From Saprospiraceae bacterium UBA1994 (lineage in GTDB: Bacteria > Bacteroidota > Bacteroidia > Chitinophagales > Saprospiraceae), in the NCBI GenBank assembly GCA_002335865.1, contig DDCY01000009.1:62001-126000 (forward strand): a stretch of 64,000 bases of DNA. The letters run 5' to 3'. The position numbers were made by a program, and so were the translations under genes. Shown here piece by piece: positions 1 through 9,500 of this stretch. Every line of letters starts with the position of its first letter. Position 1 is the stretch's first letter. Under the pieces are notes generated by a model. The model was not told the DNA's origin. It searched no databases and worked only from the letters and a program-made list of their open reading frames with translations.

Positions 1-122
1 ATTGTCATTCGAGTATTCAATGATGATCTCAACTATTACAATCATTAATAAGACAAAAATACTTTATGTAGAGTGTTTAGATATTCTTTAAAAAAACTTT
101 CAACTTAGTAGAGTCATTAAAT

Positions 123-2600
123 CTACTCTTCTTCCTCTGCTCTTTTCTCTTCTTCTGTTCTACGGATAACTGCAACATCTGAGATCGAACTCTTTTTACC
201 AAGATTGATACATTTCACTCCTTGAGCAGCTCTACCCATGATTCTTACATCTGTCACGGCTAACCTGATCATTATTCCATCTTTAGTAGTAATCATCATA
301 TCATCGTATTCACTCACTGCTTTGATCGCTGCTACTTTACCTGTCTTTTCTGTTACGCTCATAGTCTTTACACCTTTACCTCCTCTATTGGTAGTTCGGT
401 ACTCTCCTATTTCCGATCTCTTACCAAATCCATTTTCTGATACTACGAATATTGTTTTCTGAGAATCTTCTTTAACGCTTAGCATACCAACCGCAAAATC
501 ATTTTCGTTATCCAATTTGATACCTCTAACTCCCGCAGCAGATCTACCCATAGACCTTACTTTAGCTTCTGGAAATCTTATCGCTCTACCATTTCTATTC
601 GCGATAACAATTTCGTTTTCACCATTTGTAAGTTTCACTTCCATAAGCATATCACCTTCATTGATTGTGATCGCATTGATGCCATTAGTTCTGATTCTAG
701 AAAATTGCTCTACAAGAGTCTTCTTAATCACACCTTTTCTAGTACAGAATATTATATAATTGTTATTGATATATTCCTCATCTGTTAGATCCTCTATACG
801 GATATAAGCTTTCACCTTATCTTCTTTTGGCATACGTATAAGGTTCTGCATAACTCTACCAGTACCTGTCTTACTTCCCTCTGGGATCTCGTATCCACGT
901 ATCCAGAAGCATCTACCCATCTCAGTAAACAATAATAAGTAATCATGATTATTGACAACAAACATATGCTCTACGAAATCTTTATCCCTGGTCTTACTGC
1001 CTTTACTACCTTTTCCTCCTCTACTTTGTTGACGATATTGTGATGTCTTAGTTCGTTTAATATATCCAAGACTAGAAATCGTTACTACCATCTCTTCATT
1101 AGCAATTAGATCTTCGATTTTAATCTCGTCCTCTGCATAGGTAATATCAGTTCGACGCTCATCACCATATTTTTCTTTGAGTTCGGCCATCTCATCTTTG
1201 ATGATTCCTCGCTGTAAATCTTCACTTGCGATGATCTCTTTATAATTAGCGATCTTCAACATTAACTCCGCATGCTCTTTTTTGATCTTATCTACTTCTA
1301 AACTTACAAGCTTTTGCAGACGCATCTCGAGGATAGCCTTAGCTTGTATTTCAGATAACTCAAATGCAGCAGTCAGTCCCTCTTTTGCAGCTTCTACAGT
1401 CTTACTTGCACGTATGATTGCGATTACCTGGTCGATATTAGCAAGTGCTTTAAGAAGCCCTTCTAAGATGTGTGCTCTTTCTTCAGCTTTTTTCAGATCA
1501 TATTTGGTGCGTCTTACAATTACCTCAAGACGGAACTTAATAAACTCAGTTAGCATCTGCTTTACATTCAGCTGCTGTGGTCTACCATTCACCAATGCGA
1601 TGTTGTTGACACCAAATGAAGTCTGTAAATATGAGTACTTATATAGCTTACTTAATACAACGCTTGCCATTGCGTCACGCTTCACCTCTACTACGATACG
1701 CAATCCATTACGATCCGATTCATCTCTCAGATCACTAATACCAGATATTTTGTCTGTATTTACAAGTTCTGCTATCTTACTTACTAGATTTGCTTTATTG
1801 ACTTGGTAAGGAATCTCATTGATAATAATTGTCTCCTTTCCAGTCTTATCATTAGTCTCGATGTTAGCCTTTCCTCTAAGTACTATTTTGCCTCTACCTG
1901 TGTGAAATGCTTCTTTTACACCATTGTAACCTAAAATAGTACCACCTGTTGGGAAATCAGGCGCTTTGATAAACGTTATCAGCTCATCTATTGTGATATC
2001 TGGATTATCAACCATTGCTACACAACCATCGATCACCTCCGATAAGTTATGCGGTAGCATATTAGTCGCCATACCTACAGCGATACCTGACGCACCATTA
2101 ATCAGAAGTGTTGGAATTCTAGATGGAAGTACTGTTGGCTCTTCTAGAGTATCATCAAAATTGAGTCTAAAGTCGACTGTATCTTTCTGTATATCATGTA
2201 GAATCTCGTCTGTTATACGTGACTGACGTGCCTCAGTATATCTCATGGCTGCTGGACTATCACCATCCATAGACCCGAAGTTACCTTGACCATCAACAAG
2301 TGGATATCTCAATGACCAATCCTGAGCCATACGCACCATTGCATCATAAACTGATGTATCTCCGTGTGGGTGATACTTACCTAATACCTCTCCTACTATT
2401 CTTGCAGACTTCTTGTGCGACTTGTTATAACTGAGCCCCAAATCATGCATTCCGTACAATACTCTTCTGTGTACAGGCTTGAGTCCGTCCCTCACATCTG
2501 GTAATGCTCTTGCAACTATCACTGACATAGAATAATCTATGTAGGAAGACTTCATTTCATTTTCTAGATTGATAGGTATAATTCTCTGATCGTTAGACAT
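123..2600 (-). CDS. gyrA: DNA gyrase subunit A
   Basis: The product is the breakage-reunion subunit of DNA gyrase, which acts with GyrB to introduce negative supercoils into DNA. The 825-residue length fits the family. The N-terminal half carries the catalytic tyrosine in AAMRYTEARQS (Tyr121, Tyr122 in E. coli) and the quinolone-determining stretch HPHGDTSVYD. The C-terminal half is the beta-pinwheel that wraps DNA, with a GyrA-box-like QSRGGKG in place of the usual Q(R/K)RGG(R/K)G. The protein ends in a very acidic tail (TEEEKRAEEEE). The position equivalent to E. coli Ser83 is Thr82, as in wild-type Pseudomonas. The ATG at 2600 precedes the canonical start of the family. The upstream sequence has a near match to the -7 element (TATCTTCG). 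No partner gene is adjacent. Confidence 0.98.
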   Translation of the reverse strand: MSNDQRIIPINLENEMKSSYIDYSMSVIVARALPDVRDGLKPVHRRVLYGMHDLGLSYNKSHKKSARIVGEVLGKYHPHGDTSVYDAMVRMAQDWSLRYPLVDGQGNFGSMDGDSPAAMRYTEARQSRITDEILHDIQKDTVDFRLNFDDTLEEPTVLPSRIPTLLINGASGIAVGMATNMLPHNLSEVIDGCVAMVDNPDITIDELITFIKAPDFPTGGTILGYNGVKEAFHTGRGKIVLRGKANIETNDKTGKETIIINEIPYQVNKANLVSKIAELVNTDKISGISDLRDESDRNGLRIVVEVKRDAMASVVLSKLYKYSYLQTSFGVNNIALVNGRPQQLNVKQMLTEFIKFRLEVIVRRTKYDLKKAEERAHILEGLLKALANIDQVIAIIRASKTVEAAKEGLTAAFELSEIQAKAILEMRLQKLVSLEVDKIKKEHAELMLKIANYKEIIASEDLQRGIIKDEMAELKEKYGDERRTDITYAEDEIKIEDLIANEEMVVTISSLGYIKRTKTSQYRQQSRGGKGSKGSKTRDKDFVEHMFVVNNHDYLLLFTEMGRCFWIRGYEIPEGSKTGTGRVMQNLIRMPKEDKVKAYIRIEDLTDEEYINNNYIIFCTRKGVIKKTLVEQFSRIRTNGINAITINEGDMLMEVKLTNGENEIVIANRNGRAIRFPEAKVRSMGRSAAGVRGIKLDNENDFAVGMLSVKEDSQKTIFVVSENGFGKRSEIGEYRTTNRGGKGVKTMSVTEKTGKVAAIKAVSEYDDMMITTKDGIMIRLAVTDVRIMGRAAQGVKCINLGKKSSISDVAVIRRTEEEKRAEEEE

Positions 2601-2837
2601 TTATATATTTTTTTAAAACAACATTTTGAGTAGGCGAAGATAAGTAAAATAGCCATATTAAATGCCCATTTAAGTATATAAAAATACTATCTGTGCAAGT
2701 TTTTTTAAATAAGATATTTCGCTTCATAGATCCCGAACAATAGTCTCTAATTATTCCTACCTTGAGAAGTATTACGGACTTTTCAATTTCAAGTCAAAAG
2801 TAAACTAACAATCAGACAATTACACACATAAAAATAT

Positions 2838-3671
2838 ATGCTTCAGTATTTTATACATATAGTATTATTTATATTTTTAATACAACAAAGCTCATCTGCA
2901 CAAAATGGCATTCAGAACCTTGGTGGAGCCACCACTAATGGTATTGCACATGCAGGAGTTACGCTAGATAATATATCTGCTATGTACACCAATCAAGCCG
3001 GAACCGCTTTTCTTGAAGGATGGGCTGTAGATGTAAGTGTAGATCGTAGATTCAACCTAGAGGAATTGACAACATTCTCTTTTGCTGCAGCTACATCGCT
3101 CAACTTCGGTACGGTAGGAATTTTAGTAGGTCAATATGGATTCGATGCATATTCGGAGCAAAAAATAGGATTGAGTTATGCTCGATTACTCACCTCTTAT
3201 CTAGCTATAAGCGGACAGTTTGATGTGCTCGGCTTCAAAATTGATGGATTTGGAAACACCTACTCATATACTGTAGAGGTAGGACTATACAGTAAGCTAA
3301 GCGATCAAGTACACTTAGCGGCTCATATATTCAACCCAACAAGTAGTAAGCTCAGTGATGAAGAAGAATTAGACAGTAGAATCAAAATTGGTGTGAGGTA
3401 CATACCTTCAAATAAATTAGACTTTTTCACAGAATTAGAGAAAATAATCGATAGAAGTGTTCAAATTAAATTAGGTGCAGAATATGCTGTTCTAGATAAT
3501 TTAGACCTTATGGCCGGAGCCAATCTAGAAATCAATTCATTTCACTTTGGGTTTAAATATTTAGTCCAAAATAAAATTACTTTAGTCGCCGCCTTCAGTT
3601 TCAATAATAATCAGCTAGGCAATTCTCCAGGAATCAGTGCTCAATATTGGAATAGACCTTTGGAAGATTAG
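2838..3671 (+). CDS. PorV/PorQ-like outer membrane beta-barrel protein
   Basis: This is a 277-residue exported protein. A signal peptide covers about residues 1-21 and ends before AQNGIQNLGG. The rest consists of alternating short amphipathic strands with repeated Gly/aromatic turns, typical of an outer-membrane barrel. The start of the mature protein (LGGATTNGIAHAGVTLDNISAMYTNQAG, read here as separate short motifs) resembles the PorV/PorQ/FadL-like group that Bacteroidota use with type IX secretion or as transport barrels. The family assignment comes from pattern only, and no catalytic motif is visible. It is divergent from gyrA with a 237 bp spacer. I cannot say whether it belongs to the secretion machinery. 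Confidence 0.6.
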   Translation: MLQYFIHIVLFIFLIQQSSSAQNGIQNLGGATTNGIAHAGVTLDNISAMYTNQAGTAFLEGWAVDVSVDRRFNLEELTTFSFAAATSLNFGTVGILVGQYGFDAYSEQKIGLSYARLLTSYLAISGQFDVLGFKIDGFGNTYSYTVEVGLYSKLSDQVHLAAHIFNPTSSKLSDEEELDSRIKIGVRYIPSNKLDFFTELEKIIDRSVQIKLGAEYAVLDNLDLMAGANLEINSFHFGFKYLVQNKITLVAAFSFNNNQLGNSPGISAQYWNRPLED

Positions 3672-3831
3672 TCAAGTATTGGCGATTCAAACAGGCAGAA
3701 TTTAAGGATGCTTGTATAGCAAACAAGTTCTAATTTAGACTAAAGCAAATAGATTTAGAAAGTAGAAGATACCTCTTAAGAATGCTGTGCAACTCATTCA
3801 CGTAATAATTTAAAGAAAGTGCCAATCTTAT

Positions 3832-4689
3832 TTAAAACCTAGGACAGTCAATGCCCAGACTTCCTTGACCTAAACCAAATATGCTTTCTAGATTCGCTGT
3901 TAAATTGAACATAAATGAAAAGTAGTAGTCATCTACGCTTGAGCCACCACGCTTAGATCCTGGAGTATTGAGTTGAGGTACGCCAAGCGCCTCTCCTCTT
4001 CTATCTGCAAAAGCAGCACTTATTGCTCCATAATTAGCAAACAAATCTTCGGTATTGGCATATACAGTACTCACATCGTCAATATAATCCGTAAATGACC
4101 TGCGAGCTAGTAACTCAATACCAAAATTATACTTGTCATTGATCTTTATCTTTACTCCACCACCAAATGGTATGGCGAGTGCCATTTTACTATATTTACT
4201 CTCCTGTCCAGGTAATCCTTGTCCTTCGGTACCTAAAGGTTGAAGATCATATGTTTCTCCATTTAGGTCCGACTTTGGATTAAAGTAGAAAAATCCAAAT
4301 CCTACAGTAAAATAGGGCGAAAATAGCTCAGAACTGGCTTTGGCATCATACCCAAAAATGTAATACTCACCTAAAAGTGCCCCTTCTACCACTAAAGAAG
4401 TAAATCTCAGGTTTCTTATTTTTTGAAATTCTAACTCCGATTTTCGGTCATCACCAGATAACTTACCTAAAGTCAAATTGGCTCTGATTACCAAATTCTT
4501 CTTGGCTATATATCTTAGAATAAGCTGTCCGCCAAATTCGGAATTACCTAAATTAGTACTAAGATCTGAAGCATTGAGATCTCCATAGTACAGTGTGGAT
4601 CCAAGTCCAATTCCAAATTCGTAATACTGAGCTGAGCTTTTAGTAGAAAACAGAAGGAATGATATGAAAAGGAAAATAAGTCTATACAT
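3832..4689 (-). CDS. DUF6089-like outer membrane beta-barrel protein
   Basis: This is a 285-residue protein with an N-terminal signal peptide (hydrophobic residues 3-18, then SSAQYYEFG). The short motif YYEFGIGLGSTLYYGDL at the mature N-terminus, followed by glycine-rich strand repeats, is typical of the DUF6089 barrel family of Bacteroidota. The family is known only as predicted outer-membrane porin-like proteins, so a structural or transport role is inferred. It ends GIDCPRF. Its own promoter is visible upstream (TTG at 4815-4817, a 20 bp spacer, and TAAATTTG at 4787-4794, all on the minus strand), which gives a leader of roughly 90 nt. It converges on the barrel gene ending at 3671. Confidence 0.65.
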   Translation of the reverse strand: MYRLIFLFISFLLFSTKSSAQYYEFGIGLGSTLYYGDLNASDLSTNLGNSEFGGQLILRYIAKKNLVIRANLTLGKLSGDDRKSELEFQKIRNLRFTSLVVEGALLGEYYIFGYDAKASSELFSPYFTVGFGFFYFNPKSDLNGETYDLQPLGTEGQGLPGQESKYSKMALAIPFGGGVKIKINDKYNFGIELLARRSFTDYIDDVSTVYANTEDLFANYGAISAAFADRRGEALGVPQLNTPGSKRGGSSVDDYYFSFMFNLTANLESIFGLGQGSLGIDCPRF

Positions 4690-4698
4690 ATAAGTATA

Positions 4699-4718
4699 AT
4701 TAATCGTGTAAAAGTCTA
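4699..4718 (+). repeat. 20-bp dispersed repeat, copy 1
   Basis: The sequence ATTAATCGTGTAAAAGTCTA occurs here, in the leader of the DUF6089-like gene, and again with the same orientation at 37545-37564 just past prmA. The preceding base also matches. A shorter related string (CACGATTAATT) lies at about 35558, ahead of the ubiA-like gene. I see no inverted-repeat structure and do not know its function. Confidence 0.5.
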
Positions 4719-4786
4719 TCAGTATGTCTGCTAAATACCAACTGAATATTAGTCATAATTAACTAGTATTTATATGATTTTAACTA

Positions 4787-4817
4787 CAAATTTAAGCTTA
4801 AAAGTATTAAAACCAAC
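4787..4817 (-). promoter_or_regulatory. Bacteroidota-type promoter of the DUF6089-like gene
   Basis: Reading the minus strand there is a -33 TTG (4817-4815), 20 bases, and a perfect -7 element TAAATTTG (4794-4787). This matches the TTG-N19-21-TAnnTTTG promoter known from Bacteroides and Flavobacterium. It is the best-formed complete promoter I see in the window. The remaining sequence between the start codon and purB (4690-4999) contains only the 20-bp repeat. Confidence 0.6.
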
Positions 4818-4999
4818 CATTAATACAATAATATTAAATGTAATATGTACTGTATATCAATACTATTATTGCAGTTCTAGTATTATTACCTATTTAACTG
4901 ACAAGTAGATACCCTTAAGAATAATTATAATAGCTTTTCGCTCCATTATATTGAAGAATCATCATCTTTGCATATATTATTTAACATACAGTCATCATC

Positions 5000-6331
5000 A
5001 TGTTACAAGCCATCTCACCTATAGACGGACGATACGCCAAAAAGACACAACCACTTTCACAATATTTTTCTGAAGAAGCTCTCATCAGATACCGTGTATT
5101 GGTAGAAATAGAATATTTCCTCAAGATGAGTGAGACCGTACCTCAACTGAGTAGCCTCACCGATGCTGATAGGGCATCCGTGAGATCTATCATAGAGAAC
5201 TTTTCAACAGCTGATGCTGAGAAGATAAAATCTATCGAAGCAGTAACTAATCATGATGTGAAAGCGGTAGAATACTTTATAAAAGAACAATTTGACGCAA
5301 GAGGTCTTTCAGAGCATAAAGAATTCATACACTTTGGGCTAACGTCGCAGGATATCAATAATACATCTACACCGATGATGGTGAAAGATGCACTCGATAA
5401 TGTAATCTTTCCAAGTATCGAAGAGGTAATCAACAGCTTAGAAAGTATGGCTAAAGATTATTCTGGTATACCCATGCTAGCTAAAACTCATGGTCAACCT
5501 GCCTCTCCTACTTCATTAGGTAAAGAGATCATGGTATTTGTAGAAAGACTCAATGATCAAATGGACAGATGTAGATCACTTCCTATAAAAGCCAAATTTG
5601 GCGGAGCAACAGGTAATCTCAACGCACATAAAGTATGCTATCCAGACATCAATTGGATAGAATTTGCTGATGATTTTGTATCTCTGCAATTAGGATTAGA
5701 TAGATCTAGATATACTACACAAATTGCTCATTACGATCACTTAGCTGCGATATTTGATGCATTGGCTAGGATCAATACTATTCTTATCGACCTTACACGT
5801 GATATATGGACTTACATCATGATGGAATACTTCAAACAAAAAACAGTGGCGAATGAAGTAGGATCAAGCGCCATGCCTCATAAAGTAAATCCAATCGATT
5901 TTGAAAATGCTGAAGGAAACCTTGGTCTAGCCAATTCTATACTCAATCATCTAAGTGCCAAACTACCTATAAGTAGGTTACAACGTGATCTTACAGATAG
6001 TACTGTGATACGTAATATTGGAGTACCTTTTGGTCATTCTCTGATTGCATACACAAGTGTCCTCAAAGGTCTAGGCAAGCTGATACTCAATGATTCTGCC
6101 ATAGCAGCGGACTTAGATGCCAATTGGGCTGTAGTAGCGGAAGCTATACAAAACATACTCCGTAGAGAAGGTTACGATAAGCCCTATGAAGCACTTAAAG
6201 AATTGACTAGAGGTAAAACTATGGTTAATGAAGATGATATAACTGCCTTTATAGATACGCTTAATACTACTGAAGATATCAAGGCTGAACTAAAAACTAT
6301 CACACCATTTAACTATTTTGGATATGCCTAA
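5000..6331 (+). CDS. purB: Adenylosuccinate lyase
   Basis: The enzyme catalyses two fumarate-releasing steps of purine synthesis: SAICAR to AICAR, and adenylosuccinate to AMP. The 443-residue length and the N-terminus (MLQAISPIDGRYAKKTQPLS) match the E. coli-type PurB. The fumarase/aspartase superfamily signature SSAMPHKVNP is at about residues 288-297, with the catalytic serine in its flexible loop, and THGQPASPTS supplies the substrate-binding histidine. A near-consensus -7 element CATCTTTG lies at 4963-4970, so it is probably a single-gene unit. Nothing is unusual in the gene. Confidence 0.98.
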   Translation: MLQAISPIDGRYAKKTQPLSQYFSEEALIRYRVLVEIEYFLKMSETVPQLSSLTDADRASVRSIIENFSTADAEKIKSIEAVTNHDVKAVEYFIKEQFDARGLSEHKEFIHFGLTSQDINNTSTPMMVKDALDNVIFPSIEEVINSLESMAKDYSGIPMLAKTHGQPASPTSLGKEIMVFVERLNDQMDRCRSLPIKAKFGGATGNLNAHKVCYPDINWIEFADDFVSLQLGLDRSRYTTQIAHYDHLAAIFDALARINTILIDLTRDIWTYIMMEYFKQKTVANEVGSSAMPHKVNPIDFENAEGNLGLANSILNHLSAKLPISRLQRDLTDSTVIRNIGVPFGHSLIAYTSVLKGLGKLILNDSAIAADLDANWAVVAEAIQNILRREGYDKPYEALKELTRGKTMVNEDDITAFIDTLNTTEDIKAELKTITPFNYFGYA

Positions 6332-6546
6332 CTAAAATAATATCCACCATAGTCAAATCTTTACTCAAATTACTTGCTTTTTCAGAAACATAGATCAAAA
6401 ACACTTTAGATAAGTCGACGGAATAACTTAATATTATTTTACTTACTTTTAAATATATTTTAAAATCAAATCCCACTTAATTAATTGATTTTGTTTAGTC
6501 TGTCGACATCCTTTGAACAAGGATTTTGGCTAATCACCTCGTAATT

Positions 6547-9500
6547 ATGGTTAGACATATAATTTCTGTCTCTTTACTGACTCTTTTTCAACTAACGGGT
6601 TTTTCTAACTCAATATCTAAATCAGAAACTAGAACTCCTCCTTTTACTATGTGCGATTGTACAGTATCTCAGGGAGGCATAATTTACGATTTCCCTTTTT
6701 TTAGTACTAGTGAATCTGCGTCTGAATTTTATGCATACGGCGCTCCTATTGGCGCTTCATCAAATACCGGTCTCGAAACATCTAACGGAATGATCATGTT
6801 ACTTCATGAGGATTTGTTAACGAATGAAACTAGTCTAGTAATTGTATTAGATGCACCAAATGATGGGTCTGGGGGTAATGCAGAAATCACTTTTAATTGT
6901 TTACCATTAACTGCAATTGTTGATGTTGCGGATGATCCAGGAGAGTTTACAGGGAACGCACCAAATATTGTAGGAGATTTTTTTTGGTCGAGTTGTTGTA
7001 CTGACGGAGGGGTAATAGGGGGTATTGGCTGTGGTAATACATTTACTATAAATCCTGACATTGGCAGTGGTATCGATGAATTTACTCTTGTATCTGGAAC
7101 ACCGGAGTTCCCAGAATATATAAACCTAGCAGAAATAGATTGTCCCATAACCATAAATTGTGGAGGACCTGTATGCTGTGAAGAGTCGTTTGAGTTTGAC
7201 GCTAATGTTGAAGATGCGACCTGTTCTCAAGGTTTAGATGGCTCTATAGATCTTACAACAACGTGTTCTGAGGATCCTATTTTTGAATGGTCGAATGGTA
7301 ACACAACAGAGGATTTAATTAATGTTTTTCCTGGAGAATACACTGTAACTGTAACTGATGCTGGGGGCTGTGTATTAATAGAATCTTACACAATAAGTTA
7401 TAATGAGGTAACTCTTGAGGTAGACGGTGAGACAAATAATATTGATTGTTTCGATGATATGAATGGCTCTATCACAAATGCCGTTGGCAATTCAATGAAT
7501 ATTCCTTTTTCTTATGAATGGAGCAATGGTGAAGTAACTCAGGATATAGTAGATTTAGATGCAGGAATATATACATTAACAGTTACTGACAACTTTGGAT
7601 GTACAGGAACTCAGGAGTTCTTAATTTTAGAGCCAAATGAATTAGAGGGAATAATAATCAATATTATTCAACCAGTAAGTCCTAGTACAAACGGTTCATC
7701 TGAAGTTATAGTTTTGGGTGGAACACCATCATATACATATTCATGGGACAACGGAGAAACTACTCCAACAGCCAATGAACTTGCTCCGGGCATCCATAAT
7801 GTAACAGTAGTTGATTCCAGAGGTTGCGAATTGATATTAACCGTCGAAATTTACGAACCATTATCAGCGATTTTCAATGTGACAGAAAACTTTTGCTTTT
7901 CTGAATGTGAGGGATCTATTGAGATCCAAGCTATTGGAGGATTAGCTCCTTATACATACACATGGATACATGGAGAGATTACATCAACAATTGTTGATTT
8001 ATGTGCCGATATTTATACCTGTATAATTACAGATGACTATGGCTCTTTTTATCAAGTTGAAATCAATGTTGAAAGTTATCCTGAAATTTTTCTTGATACT
8101 GACTTCTCAAATACTATATGCTATTTATCAAATGATGGATATATAGATTTGAGTGTAAGTGGGGGTCTATTTCCGTACACTTTTAACTGGTCGAATGGTG
8201 CTATGACTGAAGACATAACACAATTATCCAATGGCTTATATCAAGTAACCATAACGGACTCAAATAACTGTGCGATTGAGGAAACTTTTTTCATCGAAGA
8301 GGCTCCTGTATTCACATTTGATACAATCATTACTCCAGCTGATTGCAGTTTAAATAATGGAAGCATATTTTTAGTGAATTTTGAAGGGGAGAGTCCCTAT
8401 CTTTATTCTTGGAGTTCAGGTGAAACTACTGACTCTATAACTAACAAATCAACTGGTAATTATTCAGTTACAATTACCGACAATATTGGTTGTATTCAAG
8501 TATATGAATTAGTAATTCCTAATACTCAGTCTGCTACACTCAATTCTACTGTTGAAAATGTGACTTGCGAAAATGGTTCTGACGGTTCAATTGACATAAA
8601 TATAATTAATGGCAATCCCCCTTACATATATACTTGGAATACTGGAGACTCTGCTAATTTTATTGATAATCTTCCGAGTGGATTCTACGCCGTAACTGTC
8701 ACTGATGATATAAATTGTATCTATACAGCTAGTTTTAATCTAGTTGTAACTTCATTAATTGATGCAGACACAACTATAATTGATGAGTCTTGTATCGGAG
8801 TTCAAGATGGTGCTATTGAATACAATATTTTAAATGGTTTTTCACCTTTTCAATACACATGGTCAAATGGTGAATCAGAATCTAGTATTGATAATTTATC
8901 ACCAGGATCATATCTTCTAGATGTTGTAGATTCTTTAGGTTGTATATATCAAAATGAATTCAACATATTGCCAGGAAATACCATTATTTTAATTGATTCA
9001 GTCACTCATAATATTTGTTCAGGAGAAAATAACGGTTCTATAGAAGTTGTTGTTTCAGGACAAGGACCCTATACTTTTTTATGGGATAATAATTCGACAG
9101 ATTCACTAATCAATAATCTTACAAGTGGATTATACTCCCTTACAGTAACAGATATTGATGGATGTTTAAAAATTAAAGAATTTCAGATTGATGATCCTGA
9201 TCCAATAACTAATAATATTGAAATAATTCAACCGGGATGTGATGAAAATATTTTGGGTACTGCTACAGCTATACCTAGTGGTGGAACAGGTGATTTTAAT
9301 TTTTTATGGAGTAATGGGCAGAATACGAGTACATCAGTGGAATTAGTACCTGGATCATATACTGTTACTATTTCTGACGATAACAACTGTAGTTTTATTG
9401 ATTCTATTATTGTCGAAGAGATTATACCATTGCTTGTTGGAGCCTCCGTTGATTCTATTGATTGTTATGGTGATTTTGCTTCTATCGAAATAAATACAAT

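Noticed and set aside
1282..1809. A 175-codon open frame antisense to gyrA
   Set aside because: It has no recognisable family, and gyrA on the other strand is certain. The long frame is a product of codon bias.
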